64,000 nucleotides of DNA. It comes from CAZRQL01 sp964602415. GTDB lineage: Bacteria; Bacteroidota; Bacteroidia; Cytophagales; Flammeovirgaceae. This document shows positions 49,836 through 59,091 of this stretch, one piece after another (the first letter of the stretch is position 1; every line of letters starts with the position of its first letter). The stretch lies in contig CAZRQL010000013.1 in assembly GCA_964602415.1 (NCBI GenBank), forward strand, positions 20,564 to 84,563, given 5' to 3'. The notes below the pieces were generated by a model. The model saw nothing but the letters and a program-made list of their open reading frames with translations. It searched no databases and was not told the origin of the DNA. The position numbers were made by a program, and so were the translations under genes.

Positions 49836-51836
49836 ATGAAGACCAATTACTTGTTCCTGCCAATCATTGAGGAAGACAATTGGCTTGAGCCTGCCACTAA
49901 GCCACTTTATGAGAGGGTTAGAAGATTTTTAAATTTGAGTGCTTCTATTGAGGAGGCTTATGGCAGTTTAGATATTTTTTCTTCTGCTCATCATTATTTG
50001 GGTTTTAATTACGACAGCCGATTGGAGGGCTGGTTTTACAGGGAATGGGCACCGGCTGCCCGCTCTTTGTCTTTGATAGGGGATTTTAATGATTGGAATC
50101 CTAAGTCGAATCCACTTCATAAGCTCCCCACAGGTGTGTGGGAAATCTTTTTGCCCAACAAAATATATTCCAAAAAACTCATACACGGCTCTCTGGTCAA
50201 AGTCAGGGTTGAGAGTCAGATAGGTGGCTTAGACCGAATCCCTGCTTTTATTCGCAGGGCTATACAAGATGAAGAGACCAAGGCTTTTAGCGGGCAGTTT
50301 TGGAATCCAGAAAAAGAATTTGACTGGCAAGGCGATGATTTTGATATACGTAACTTAGGCACTCCCTATATTTATGAGTGCCATATCGGCATGGCCACCG
50401 AAGAGGAGCGGGTAGGGACTTATGCAGAATTTGAGAGGGATATTTTGCCCAAAATCCACAAGCTGGGCTACAACTGCCTGCAAATCATGGCCATCCAAGA
50501 GCACCCTTATTACGGCTCTTTTGGATACCATGTATCAAGTTTTTTTGCGCCTTCTTCGCGTTTTGGTACGCCCGAAGAACTTAAAAGCCTTATCAAAAAA
50601 GCCCACAGCATGGGCATGGCCGTCATTATGGACATCGTACATTCTCACGCCGTCAAAAATTTTGCCGAGGGACTCAATTGTTTTGATGGCACAGATTATC
50701 AATATTTTCATGGCGGAGGAAGGGGAGAGCACCCCGCTTGGGACTCCAAACTGTTCAACTACGGCAAGTGGGAAGTGTTGCAGTTTTTGACCTCAAATGT
50801 GCGCTATTGGCTTGAGGAGTTTCATTTTGATGGTTTTCGTTTTGATGGGGTTACTTCGATGATGTTTTTGCATCACGGCAATACGGCTTTTGACCACCGC
50901 GACAAATATTTTCAGCACGTTGACCACGATGCCATAGCCTACCTCCAACTGGCCAATACCATCGCCCACAGTGTCAAGCCCGGCTGTTTGACCATTGCGG
51001 AAGATGTGAGCGGGATGCCCGGCCTGTGCAGACCGATTGTAGAGGGGGGGATAGGGTTCGATTACAGGCTCGCCATGGGGCTGCCCGACTACTGGATTAA
51101 GATGATGAAGACTGCCGATGAGTATTGGCACATAGGCGATATGTGGTACAGCCTCAACAACCGCCGTCATACCGAAAAACATGTCGGCTACGCCGAATCC
51201 CACGACCAAGCCATTGTAGGAGACAAAACCATTGCTTTTTGGCTCATGGACAAAGAGATGTACACCTCAATGAACCGCGTGCCCAATATAGTGGTGGATA
51301 GAGGTATGGCTTTGCACAAACTTATCCGATTTGTTACGGTGGTATTGGGTGGAGAGGCTTACCTCAATTTCATGGGCAATGAGTTTGGGCATCCCGAATG
51401 GATAGATTTTCCCCGCGCCGAAAACGACTGGAGCTACAAATACGCCCGCAGACAATGGTCACTGGCCGAAAATCCCTTTTTGCGCTATCAGTTTCTGTTG
51501 GCTTTCGATGCTCAGATGATAGATTTTTGCAAAAAATACCAAGTCATAGGTGCGCCTCAGAGGTTGTTGTATTGCAGCGAAACCACCAAGGTATTGGCCT
51601 TTGAAAAAGCCCGGCTCATGTTTGTTTTCAATTTTCACCCTACTGATTCGCAAGTTGATTATTTAGTTGTTGCGCCTGATGCCGGCAAATACGTTGTGGT
51701 TTTTGATTCGGATGCTGCCGATTTTGATGGATTTGCTCGCATTGACCACAAGGTTGAGCATTTTACCAACCCGGAGGGTGAGCTGAGCCTATACGTCCCC
51801 AACCGTACAGCCATGGTGTTGCAAAAAATAGATTAA
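49836..51836 (+). CDS. glgB: 1,4-alpha-glucan branching enzyme
   Basis: Makes the alpha-1,6 branches of glycogen. The 666-aa GH13 enzyme starts at MKTNYLFL; the TTG seven codons earlier lies in the promoter-like sequence. It has an N-terminal CBM48 domain (REWAPAARSLSLIGDFNDWN, shortened: REWAPAA, IGDFNDWN), then a TIM barrel with the family's DIVHSHA, the nucleophile in FRFDGVTSM (Asp337), the acid/base in IAEDVSGMPG (Glu389) and YAESHDQ, then MGNEFGHPEW and a C-terminal beta domain. The sequence is closer to the eukaryote-like branching enzymes than to the long enterobacterial form. Sits behind the susCD terminator. Confidence 0.93.
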   Translation: MKTNYLFLPIIEEDNWLEPATKPLYERVRRFLNLSASIEEAYGSLDIFSSAHHYLGFNYDSRLEGWFYREWAPAARSLSLIGDFNDWNPKSNPLHKLPTGVWEIFLPNKIYSKKLIHGSLVKVRVESQIGGLDRIPAFIRRAIQDEETKAFSGQFWNPEKEFDWQGDDFDIRNLGTPYIYECHIGMATEEERVGTYAEFERDILPKIHKLGYNCLQIMAIQEHPYYGSFGYHVSSFFAPSSRFGTPEELKSLIKKAHSMGMAVIMDIVHSHAVKNFAEGLNCFDGTDYQYFHGGGRGEHPAWDSKLFNYGKWEVLQFLTSNVRYWLEEFHFDGFRFDGVTSMMFLHHGNTAFDHRDKYFQHVDHDAIAYLQLANTIAHSVKPGCLTIAEDVSGMPGLCRPIVEGGIGFDYRLAMGLPDYWIKMMKTADEYWHIGDMWYSLNNRRHTEKHVGYAESHDQAIVGDKTIAFWLMDKEMYTSMNRVPNIVVDRGMALHKLIRFVTVVLGGEAYLNFMGNEFGHPEWIDFPRAENDWSYKYARRQWSLAENPFLRYQFLLAFDAQMIDFCKKYQVIGAPQRLLYCSETTKVLAFEKARLMFVFNFHPTDSQVDYLVVAPDAGKYVVVFDSDAADFDGFARIDHKVEHFTNPEGELSLYVPNRTAMVLQKID

Positions 51837-51934
51837 AATCTATAAGTATTGGTTTGTCTTTGAATACGCAAGACTCATTTGTTTGCTTTTCCAAATCTTA
51901 TAGAGCACGTATTTTGATAACTAATTTTTAAAGC

Positions 51935-53011
51935 ATGAAAATTTTAGACCGCTACATCATATCAAAGTATTTGAAGACATTTTTTTTTGTTCAACTAATC
52001 ATCATTACGGTGGCTGTGGTGATAGATTATAGCGAAAAATCAGATGCTTTTATTGAAAAAAAAGCCCCCCTTTCAGAGATTGTTTTCGATTACTATTTCA
52101 GTTTTGTGCCATGGATGGCCAATATTATGACACCGATAGCGGTTTTTATTGCTACGGTATTTATTACGGCCAAACTGGCTTCTCATACCGAAATTGTGGC
52201 TATGTTGAGCAGCGGGATGAGTTTTTTGAGGTTGTTGCGGCCTTATTTTTTGGGTTCTGTTTTGTTGGGTAGCTTGACTTTTGGTTTGGTGGGCTGGGTG
52301 ATACCCTATTCGGCAAAACGCAAAATTGCCTTTGAGCAAACCTACATACACAATCCTTATTTTTATGACGGCCAAAACGTGCATTTTCGGCTCAATGACA
52401 GCGTGTATGCCTATTTGGAATCCTACAACAACATCAGCGACCACGGCACAAGGTTTACCCTCGAAAAAATAATAGACGGCCAACTGAAAGAGAAACTGAG
52501 CACTTTGCGCATCACTTGGGATACCGCTGGCAGACTTTGGCGCATGGGGGCTTACGAAGTGTACCGTTTTGACGGTGAAATGGAGGAGTTGCATAGGGGG
52601 GTCTCTTTGGATACGGCCTTGAATTTGTATCCCCATGACTTTGATACCAAGCACGACATGCACCAGACGATGACCATAGCCGAATTGGAAACCTATATCG
52701 AAGAGCAGCGCAGCCGTGGTGCAGACGGATACGGCCTTTTTGTCAATGAAAAATATGAAAGATATGCCTATCCATTTGCCATAGTGGTACTGACCATGAT
52801 GGGGGCGATTGTGGCGGCACGCAAATCGAGGGCGGGGTCGGGTTTTCAGATAGCCATTGGGTTTATGTTGGCGGGCATTTTTATTCTGTTTGTCTTGTTG
52901 AGCCGCAATCTTTCTGAGTCGGGTGCTTTCAACCCCATGATGGCCGCATGGATACCCAATATCACATTTTCAATCATCACGCTGGTCATGTATTACACCG
53001 TGCCCAGATAA
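51935..53011 (+). CDS. LptF/LptG-family permease
   Basis: A 358-aa inner-membrane protein of the YjgP/YjgQ family, which with the LptB ATPase extracts lipopolysaccharide from the inner membrane. Six hydrophobic helices are arranged as three N-terminal (about 14-110), a long periplasmic beta domain (about 125-265), and three C-terminal (about 270-355). Signatures are the N-terminal LDRYIISKYLKTFFFV and ATVFITAKLASHTEIVAMLSSGMSFLRLLRP (shortened: SHTEIVAMLSSGMSF). Whether it is F or G cannot be told; no second copy is in the window. Confidence 0.88.
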   Translation: MKILDRYIISKYLKTFFFVQLIIITVAVVIDYSEKSDAFIEKKAPLSEIVFDYYFSFVPWMANIMTPIAVFIATVFITAKLASHTEIVAMLSSGMSFLRLLRPYFLGSVLLGSLTFGLVGWVIPYSAKRKIAFEQTYIHNPYFYDGQNVHFRLNDSVYAYLESYNNISDHGTRFTLEKIIDGQLKEKLSTLRITWDTAGRLWRMGAYEVYRFDGEMEELHRGVSLDTALNLYPHDFDTKHDMHQTMTIAELETYIEEQRSRGADGYGLFVNEKYERYAYPFAIVVLTMMGAIVAARKSRAGSGFQIAIGFMLAGIFILFVLLSRNLSESGAFNPMMAAWIPNITFSIITLVMYYTVPR

Positions 53012-53061
53012 ATCATTTTCTATATTTTGCAGCAATATTTTTTGTGCTAATTGAAATTTTG

Positions 53062-54825
53062 ATGAAAAAACAACTCTTCATTCTTCTTTTCCTGCCTTTT
53101 TATTTGTATGGGCAAAACACGCAATACCTGCTTTCTTTTCCTGAGCCTCACACCCATTATGCCCAAGTTCAAATAAAGGCTACGGTCTCCCCAACAGAAT
53201 ACATTGATTTGCATATACCCAACTGGACTCCCGGTTCGTACATGATCCGCGAGTTTGGCAAAAACCTTGAGGCTTTGAGGGCATCGTCTCAAGGCAAGCC
53301 TCTCAAAATAGAGAAAATAAGCAAAAGTGGATGGCGGGTTTATACAAATAAATCCAAAGACTTGGAAATCAGCTACAAAGTATATGCTTTTGAGTTGAGC
53401 GTGCGCACCAGTTTTGTAGATGCCCGACAGGCACTCATCAACGGTGCAAGCGTGTTTATGTATGCGGACAGTTGGGCATCAAAACCTATTGATTTGGAAA
53501 TCAGGCCTTTTTCAGCGTGGAAGGATATAGCGGTGGCACTGCCCGGACAGCCTTATCGCCGCAAAGTCCAAAACTACGATCATTTGGTGGACAGCCCCAT
53601 CCAGTTGGGCAACTTTGAGACCATCAGTTTTGAGGCGGCCTCTATCAAGCATACGGTGGCTTTGGTGGGGCAGTCCAATATTGATATGGCTTCTTTGCCT
53701 GCACGCATCAAGCCTATTGTGGAGGCAGCAGTGAAAGTTTTTGGCTCTCACCCCTGCAAACAGGAGTACCTTTTTATTGTTCAGATGAACGAAAAAGGCG
53801 GCGGGGGGCTGGAGCACCTCAATTCCACGGTGTTGGTTTGCGACCGCAATTCGTTTTCTTCGGAGGCGGGCTACCAGAGTTTTTTGGGCTTGGTGGCGCA
53901 TGAGTATTTTCATTTGTGGAATGTCAAAAGATTGCGTCCCAAAGGATTGGGGCCTTTCGATTATCAAAATGAAGTCTATACTCCTTTGCTGTGGATAGCC
54001 GAAGGCTTTACCAGCTATTACGACCAAAAATTGCTGCGCATGGCGGGCATTATTTCTGCCGACCAATACCTCAATATGCTCGTCAAAGACATTCACAATG
54101 CCGAAAATAGCTTTGGCCGCACCGAACAATCTGTCAGTGAGGCCAGTCACGACGCTTGGGTCAAGTACTACAAAAAAAACGAAAATTCTGTCAATACTTC
54201 CATCTCTTACTATACGTTTGGCTCGGTGGCGGCTTCTCTGATAGATTTGGAGATTATAGCCGCTACGCAAGGACAAAAATCGCTCGATGATGTCATGCGT
54301 GCCATGTACGAAGAGTTTTACCTCAAAAAAGATATTGGCTACACCCAAGCAGACTGGCTCAGGGTCATCAAAGAAGTCAGCGGCAAAGACATGAGCGATT
54401 TTTTTGCAAGGTACATTGATGGCACAGAAGTGTTTGATTATGAGCGTATTTTGTCTCAAGTAGGTCTCCAATTCATCCGTGACCCCCACAAAAATCCACA
54501 TTGGGGCATGAAGACCAAAACCGAAAACGGCAAGCTGCTTATTACCGAGACTTGGCGGGGTGGTTCGGCCTATGAGGGCGGGCTGTCGGTCAATGATGAG
54601 GTATTGGCTATCGAAGGCCAAAGGGCATCTGAGGGTTTGTTGAATTTTTTCATCCAAAACAACCCAATCGGGAAAACTCTTAAAGTCTTGATTGCCAGAG
54701 ATGGGCTGGTTTTTGAACTACCTATCACGCTCAAACAGAGCCTCTACAGCAACTACAAAGTTGAGCCACAAGTACCCAATCCGGTACAACAGAAAGTTCT
54801 TTATCGCTGGCTCGGTATGAATTAG
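53062..54825 (+). CDS. M61-family metallopeptidase with PDZ domain
   Basis: A 587-aa exported peptidase of the glycyl-aminopeptidase family. The start at MKKQLFIL gives a signal peptide (1-18, ending YGQ). Residues about 20-180 form the N-terminal beta domain (YIDLHIPNWTPGSYMIREF, shortened), the zinc site is HEYFH (His280, Glu281, His284) with the third ligand in IAEGFTSYY (Glu314), and a PDZ domain occupies about 490-570. Probably periplasmic or surface-bound. A TonB/SusCD-type feeding system lies upstream, but no operon link is visible. Confidence 0.92.
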   Translation: MKKQLFILLFLPFYLYGQNTQYLLSFPEPHTHYAQVQIKATVSPTEYIDLHIPNWTPGSYMIREFGKNLEALRASSQGKPLKIEKISKSGWRVYTNKSKDLEISYKVYAFELSVRTSFVDARQALINGASVFMYADSWASKPIDLEIRPFSAWKDIAVALPGQPYRRKVQNYDHLVDSPIQLGNFETISFEAASIKHTVALVGQSNIDMASLPARIKPIVEAAVKVFGSHPCKQEYLFIVQMNEKGGGGLEHLNSTVLVCDRNSFSSEAGYQSFLGLVAHEYFHLWNVKRLRPKGLGPFDYQNEVYTPLLWIAEGFTSYYDQKLLRMAGIISADQYLNMLVKDIHNAENSFGRTEQSVSEASHDAWVKYYKKNENSVNTSISYYTFGSVAASLIDLEIIAATQGQKSLDDVMRAMYEEFYLKKDIGYTQADWLRVIKEVSGKDMSDFFARYIDGTEVFDYERILSQVGLQFIRDPHKNPHWGMKTKTENGKLLITETWRGGSAYEGGLSVNDEVLAIEGQRASEGLLNFFIQNNPIGKTLKVLIARDGLVFELPITLKQSLYSNYKVEPQVPNPVQQKVLYRWLGMN

Positions 54826-54856
54826 TAACAAAGGAGGTTTACTTTCTTGATTTTTT

Positions 54857-54889
54857 AAAAAAAAGGAGGCTTAAATAATTTAAGCCTCC
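54857..54889 (-). terminator. Terminator of the tRNA pair
   Basis: A perfect 11-bp stem (GGAGGCTTAAA and its complement, 3-base loop). On the minus strand it is followed by eight T, 20 bases beyond the tRNA-Leu 3' end. Confidence 0.85.
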
Positions 54890-54908
54890 CAAAAAAAACT
54901 AACCCTTG

Positions 54909-54992
54909 TGCCCAGGACTGGATTCGAACCAGCACAGGATAACTCCCGCTACCCCCTCAAAGTAGTGTGTCTACCAATTTCACCACCTGGGC
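54909..54992 (-). tRNA. tRNA-Leu (anticodon GAG)
   Basis: 84 nt with a 7-bp acceptor stem (GCCCAGG/CCTGGGC), a long variable arm (class II, as expected for Leu), anticodon stem CTACT/GGTAG with loop TTGAGGG, and T arm GGTTCGAATCC. CCA is not encoded; the discriminator base is A. Confidence 0.95.
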
Positions 54993-55024
54993 CTAAATAA
55001 AAAACCCCGCCGAAACGAGGCTTG

Positions 55025-55097
55025 TGATCCCGCTGGGACTCGAACCCAGGACCACTACATTAAAAGTGTAATGCTCTACCAACTGAGCTACGGAATC
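55025..55097 (-). tRNA. tRNA-Lys (anticodon TTT)
   Basis: 73 nt with acceptor stem GATTCCG/CGGGATC (one T-G pair), D arm GCTCAGTTGGTAGAGC, anticodon loop CTTTTAA, and T loop GGTTCGAGTCC. CCA is not encoded. It lies 32 bases upstream of tRNA-Leu in the same transcript. Confidence 0.95.
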
Positions 55098-55161
55098 TTA
55101 TTTTGCAACCTTAGACTCTATTGCCTTAATTTGCGGGTGCAAAAGTAGAACCGTCAGCATT

Positions 55162-55893
55162 ATGATACAAATTTTTCCCAAAAAAAAGACCCTTTTTTTT
55201 CTGTTCATATTTAACTTGTTGATTTTCAATACTAAAATACACGCACAAGGTATTTACCACCATCCAGACTCACTTTTTGAGCAAAAACAATACCTCGCTG
55301 CTTGCAAAGCCTATCACCAAATTTTCGAGCAAACCCAAATGGCTTCAACCCAAGCCTTGCTCAAAATGTCGATGGCAGGTGAAATATCAGGACAGCATGC
55401 CTACACGCTTTTCGCGCTTTTGTACTTGCGCCAGTTTCAGTACCCCAAAGCGGACGATAAACTTGCCCAAATCACCAAACTTCACAACTTGCAGGGGTAT
55501 AAATATTCCGACGACCAATTTTTTGTACATTTCTTACGCAGAAATTTTTTCATCATCGCTGTGCTGGCTTGCGCGGGTGCGATTGGCTTTGCTTTGCTTG
55601 CTTTTTTGCAGAAAAAATCAAAACGGAGCGCAACCGGCTTGTTGGTTGTCAGCCTGCTGTGGGTTTTATTTTTTGTTATCTTATTGAACTCCGTTTCTCA
55701 ATCGGACTATGCAATTTCTTTGGAAAACAATGTCTTAGTTATGGATGACCCTTCTCATGCGGCTCAGGTTGCGGCTGAGCTTAAAATGGGTGACAGGGTT
55801 AGGGTCAAATCCAGATTGGGCTATTGGACAGCCATAGACTGGCAGGATCAAACCCATTATGTCAAAACTTCACTTTTATTGTCTTCGATATGA
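55162..55893 (+). CDS. BatE-like membrane protein with C-terminal SH3-type domain
   Basis: A 243-aa protein. Signal peptide (1-28, ending HAQ), a periplasmic segment with a TPR-like motif (LFEQKQYLAACKAYHQIFEQ, shortened), two transmembrane helices (about 130-152 and 158-178), and a C-terminal SH3b-like domain (about 185-243: ENNVLVMDDPS, LKMGDRVRVKSRLGYWTAI, KTSLLL). The layout resembles BatE proteins of Bacteroidota, but no BatA-D genes are adjacent. Its stop overlaps the ATG of the next gene (ATGA). Function unknown. Confidence 0.65.
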   Translation: MIQIFPKKKTLFFLFIFNLLIFNTKIHAQGIYHHPDSLFEQKQYLAACKAYHQIFEQTQMASTQALLKMSMAGEISGQHAYTLFALLYLRQFQYPKADDKLAQITKLHNLQGYKYSDDQFFVHFLRRNFFIIAVLACAGAIGFALLAFLQKKSKRSATGLLVVSLLWVLFFVILLNSVSQSDYAISLENNVLVMDDPSHAAQVAAELKMGDRVRVKSRLGYWTAIDWQDQTHYVKTSLLLSSI

Positions 55894-56558
55894 ATCATTT
55901 TCGCGAATTGTTTCGCATTGGTATTTTTTGGGGCTTTTGGGCGGGACTTGCTTGTTGTGTGTATTTGGTGGTGTTGGCTTTGCTGCATCTCAATCCATTT
56001 GGCCCTTTCAAATACATCTATCTATCGGTCTATGGTCTTTTTTTTGGCTTGGCCATGTTCCAATTGCGCAGAAAAATGACGCAGGTTCATTTTTTGTATG
56101 CACTTGTTTGTTCTATCGCGCTCAATTTAACGGCCACGCTTCTATTTTTTATCTCTCTTTGGGGTATTTCATCTACCTCTCTCATGCAAGAAGGCATATC
56201 AATATACAAATCTGATTTGGAGAGATTTATGGCCGAAACCCGCCAAAATATCATCCAAACAGAAGGCTATAATGAGTTTACGAAAAAGTATATGGTGAGA
56301 GAAGGTTTGATTTATCGCGGTAGAATTCAAATTGATTCAACTGAAAATCAATTGATTGAATTTGAAGGGAATAAAATTTTTGACACTCAACACAAACATC
56401 GGCACGATGACTTTTTAAATCAAATCCCCCAACTCAAAACCAAAGACATAGCCATAGACCAAGCCTTAGGGCTTTCTTTTGCAGGTTTTTTGTTGTCGTT
56501 TGTTTTTTCTCTTTTTTTTAAAAATGCAACAATCGGGATGTCTTTTCCTAAAGAATAG
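55890..56558 (+). CDS. DUF4199-like integral membrane protein
   Basis: A 222-aa protein with four hydrophobic helices (about 9-35, 44-62, 70-95 and 188-210) and a charged loop (about 100-185: ISIYKSDLERFMAE, KKYMVREG). The arrangement resembles DUF4199 proteins of Bacteroidota; function unknown. The start is placed at MNHFRELF, overlapping the preceding stop by four bases; the two are surely co-translated. The end of the gene overlaps the stem of the terminator of the opposite-strand gene. Confidence 0.55.
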   Translation: MNHFRELFRIGIFWGFWAGLACCVYLVVLALLHLNPFGPFKYIYLSVYGLFFGLAMFQLRRKMTQVHFLYALVCSIALNLTATLLFFISLWGISSTSLMQEGISIYKSDLERFMAETRQNIIQTEGYNEFTKKYMVREGLIYRGRIQIDSTENQLIEFEGNKIFDTQHKHRHDDFLNQIPQLKTKDIAIDQALGLSFAGFLLSFVFSLFFKNATIGMSFPKE

Positions 56559-56585
56559 CCACGGGTTAAGGTTTCCCGTGGCTAT
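56555..56585 (-). terminator. Terminator of the PorP-OmpA fusion gene
   Basis: A perfect 11-bp stem (ATAGCCACGGG and its complement, 9-base loop) between convergent genes; T-rich (TTCTTT) on the minus strand side. The TAG stop of the plus-strand gene lies in the stem. Confidence 0.6.
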
Positions 56586-56612
56586 GTAGAAGGGTTTATG
56601 TTGGGGTTTTGC

Positions 56613-58445
56613 TTACTTTTTGACTTTGGCTTCAAACTTCATTTCTACCCTACGGTTCTTGCTTTTTCCTTCGGCTGTGTTGTTGGGGGCTACGGGTTCG
56701 GATGAGCCTTTGCCGCTCGTGGAGATTCTATTCTCATCTATTCCTTTGCTGACCAAGTACTCTTTGACGGCGGCGGCTCTTTGCTCTGAGAGGAGCTGGT
56801 TTTTGGTTTCGCTGCCGGTGTTGTCGGTGTGTCCGATAAGTTCCATTTTGCCGTTGGGATGATTTTTGAGCAGTTCAGCGACTTCGTTCAGAATGGCAAA
56901 AGAGTTGCGAAGGATAACAGCCTCTCCGCTTTTGAATTGCACGTAAGCGGCCTTTTGGAGCAGTTTTTCTTCCTCAATGGTGATAACTTCAGGGCAGCCT
57001 TTCAGTGCAGGCACGCCCGGCTCATCGGGACACTGGTCGTAAGGGTCGGCGATTCCGTCTCCATCGCTATCGGGGCAGCCTTTGAATTGTAGCAACCCTG
57101 CTGTTTGTGGGCACTCGTCTTCTTTGTCGGGAATGCCATCTCCATCGCTATCGGGGCAGCCTTTAAACTGTGGCAGCCCTGCTGTTTGTGGGCACTCGTC
57201 CTCTTTGTCGGGTATGCCGTCTGAGTCGGTGTCGGGGCAGCCTTTGAATTGTGGCAGCCCTGCTGTTTGTGGGCACTCGTCTTCTTTGTCGGGTATGCCG
57301 TCTGAGTCGGTGTCAGGACAGCCTTTGAAGTCTGCAATCCCTTTTTGTTCGGGGCAATCGTCGTCTTTGTCAGCTATTCCGTCGTCGTCTTTGTCAGGGC
57401 AGCCTTGCAATTGAGGCTTTCCGGCGGCTTGTGGGCAGAGGTCGTCTTTGTCGGGGACTCCATCGCCATCGCTGTCTTTAGGTTTGACATCCAGCCATTT
57501 GCGCAAACCAAATGTAACTTCAAGAGAGCCATTGCGCTGCCAAACCACTGTGTTGTCTCCTATGGAGAGGTCGTAGCTTAGGGCTACCACAAAAGAGGGG
57601 AGTTTTAGTTCGGCAGAGGCAATCAAAGCGCGGTTGGTGTTGTACCAAAGCCCCATCCCCACCGATGATTTTTCGGCTGTTTTGTAGCGCAGCCAAGAGC
57701 CTACATTGGCAAAAGAAAACCCTGAAAATGAACTGAATCTGGTGTTGGGCATCAAAATCCAGTTTGAGGTGGTCGGCAGCAGGTTCAGCCCCCCGATTAC
57801 ATGATAGAGCAAAGGAACTTTCGATTCTGATATACCGGTAAAATTCAGTTGTGGATTGGTGAGGTTCATGCCGCTGACACCCAGATAGTAGCGGTATTCT
57901 CCGGTCTGTGTTTCTTCTTTATACCAGAGTGCACCTGCTGAGGCGTTGAAGTAACCCGCTCTGGCCGAGAGCAAAGGCTCTCCATTGGGTAGCGTAGGGT
58001 CAAATGCACCGTTTTGGTACTGCGCAAGGGTAGAAAGTCCCTGAGCATCAATTCTTTTTTGAAAGTAGCCTGCCTGTATCCCCAAAGATATTTGGGAAGA
58101 GCCGACCGTTACATTGTAGCTTGCTGCTGCCAAACTCCCAAAGCTATTCACAAAATTGGCAGCCCTGTCTTGAAACAGTGAAAGCCCCAGTCCGCCCCAA
58201 CGCCTGCCGCTGCGCCCAAACATGGGCTGCATGCCCGAAAGGGCCACGGTCTGGATGTTTTCACCATCGGGCAGAGGCTGGTGGCGGTAATTTAGCCACA
58301 GGCTTTGCCAGTTTTGGCTACCAAGCAGAGCGGGATTGGTCAGAAAGGGCGTGTAATGATATTGCGAAAAGAAAAAATCTTGCGCTACGGACGCTTGGCA
58401 AAAAAATAACAGACAAAAAATTGGGATAGTAATCTTTCTCATCAT
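56613..58445 (-). CDS. PorP/SprF-TSP3-OmpA fusion outer-membrane protein
   Basis: A 610-aa envelope protein. Signal peptide (1-21, ending VAQ); residues about 22-315 form a PorP/SprF-type barrel (FFFSQYHYTPFLTNPALLG, shortened), a family linked to type IX secretion; about 320-490 hold six calcium-binding thrombospondin type 3 repeats (DSDGDGxPDKxDxCP); about 500-610 form an OmpA domain that grips peptidoglycan (GHTDNTGSE, LSEQRAAAVKEYL, NRRVE). Three central repeats are encoded by almost identical 81-bp units. It probably tethers an outer-membrane T9SS-associated barrel to the cell wall. A good promoter lies just upstream. Confidence 0.88.
   Translation of the reverse strand: MMRKITIPIFCLLFFCQASVAQDFFFSQYHYTPFLTNPALLGSQNWQSLWLNYRHQPLPDGENIQTVALSGMQPMFGRSGRRWGGLGLSLFQDRAANFVNSFGSLAAASYNVTVGSSQISLGIQAGYFQKRIDAQGLSTLAQYQNGAFDPTLPNGEPLLSARAGYFNASAGALWYKEETQTGEYRYYLGVSGMNLTNPQLNFTGISESKVPLLYHVIGGLNLLPTTSNWILMPNTRFSSFSGFSFANVGSWLRYKTAEKSSVGMGLWYNTNRALIASAELKLPSFVVALSYDLSIGDNTVVWQRNGSLEVTFGLRKWLDVKPKDSDGDGVPDKDDLCPQAAGKPQLQGCPDKDDDGIADKDDDCPEQKGIADFKGCPDTDSDGIPDKEDECPQTAGLPQFKGCPDTDSDGIPDKEDECPQTAGLPQFKGCPDSDGDGIPDKEDECPQTAGLLQFKGCPDSDGDGIADPYDQCPDEPGVPALKGCPEVITIEEEKLLQKAAYVQFKSGEAVILRNSFAILNEVAELLKNHPNGKMELIGHTDNTGSETKNQLLSEQRAAAVKEYLVSKGIDENRISTSGKGSSEPVAPNNTAEGKSKNRRVEMKFEAKVKK
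57070..57312. repeat. Three 81-bp tandem repeats in the PorP-OmpA gene
   Basis: Units start at 57070, 57151 and 57232, each encoding 27 residues ending FKGC (pattern PDxDxDGIPDKEDECPQTAG). They differ at only a few bases. More diverged units lie on both sides. Confidence 0.85.
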
Positions 58446-58467
58446 AAAACAGTTTTTATTGTTTTGA

Positions 58468-58498
58468 CAAACCTAAAGAAATTAAATTTATACTCCAA
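58468..58498 (-). promoter_or_regulatory. Promoter of the PorP-OmpA fusion gene
   Basis: On the minus strand, TTG (58498-58496), a 20-base spacer, TAGGTTTG (58475-58468), 23 bases before the ATG. It matches the Bacteroidota consensus. Confidence 0.6.
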
Positions 58499-58722
58499 CG
58501 TTCTATCGTATTGAAATACAATGCAAACGTTTGAAAATGGTGTAATTTTTAAGTTTTTTTGGGGGAACACTCTTGGAGGATTTGTGAGAGAATATTTTTT
58601 TATTTCTTCAAAATAAATTTTGATATTTCGATGAAAGTTTGCAGTCAGTCACTCAAATTGCTAATTTTGCAAGTGGTGTGCCTGTTTCCTTTTACACAAT
58701 ACTTTGGTATCATATTAACTCT

Positions 58723-59091
58723 ATGACAAGCGAATTGAAGAAAGCCTTTCTTTTATTGCAAAGCGTGATATTTCAATACCACGGCTTTAGTGAAGATGAG
58801 CGGGCTATTTTGGAGAATTTGGCAGAGCAAATGGATGCCAAAGAGGAGCTTGTTTGGGCTAATTCATTTGTAGAAGAAAATCTCTACGATGCTTTTGAGC
58901 GTGCCCGCTCATATTTGCGCGAAAAAATTGGCGACGCAGACCAGAAGACCAAAATTGATTTTCTCAAATCGGCTTGGGATGCCAACAACGCCAAAGGTTT
59001 TATCTCTGAAATTGAGGCTACTGCACTGCTGAAAATATCCAAAGATTGGCAGGTAGAAAGGGCATTTTTACAAGAAATCCGCAAAAAATAA
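58723..59091 (+). CDS. Small helical protein upstream of DUF3109
   Basis: Not recognised. A 122-aa soluble, mainly helical, acidic protein (MTSELKKAFLLLQSVIFQ, shortened; SEDERAILENLAEQ; TALLKISKDWQVERAFLQEI). The start is placed at this ATG rather than 28 codons up, where the sequence is not protein-like. It directly abuts the next gene (TAA then ATG), so it is co-translated with the DUF3109 protein and probably works with it. No catalytic motif is visible. The 277 bases upstream hold no gene and no clear promoter box. Confidence 0.55.
   Translation: MTSELKKAFLLLQSVIFQYHGFSEDERAILENLAEQMDAKEELVWANSFVEENLYDAFERARSYLREKIGDADQKTKIDFLKSAWDANNAKGFISEIEATALLKISKDWQVERAFLQEIRKK

Noticed and set aside
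53512..54657. Long 381-codon frame on the minus strand
   Set aside because: It lies wholly inside the well-supported M61 peptidase gene on the other strand and has no family-like sequence or start context.
55000..55020. GC-rich hairpin between the two tRNA genes
   Set aside because: Pairing is short and imperfect; more likely a processing spacer than a terminator.
57070..57312. Tandem repeats considered as a CRISPR array
   Set aside because: Units are directly contiguous 81-bp coding repeats without spacers and keep the reading frame of the TSP3 region.
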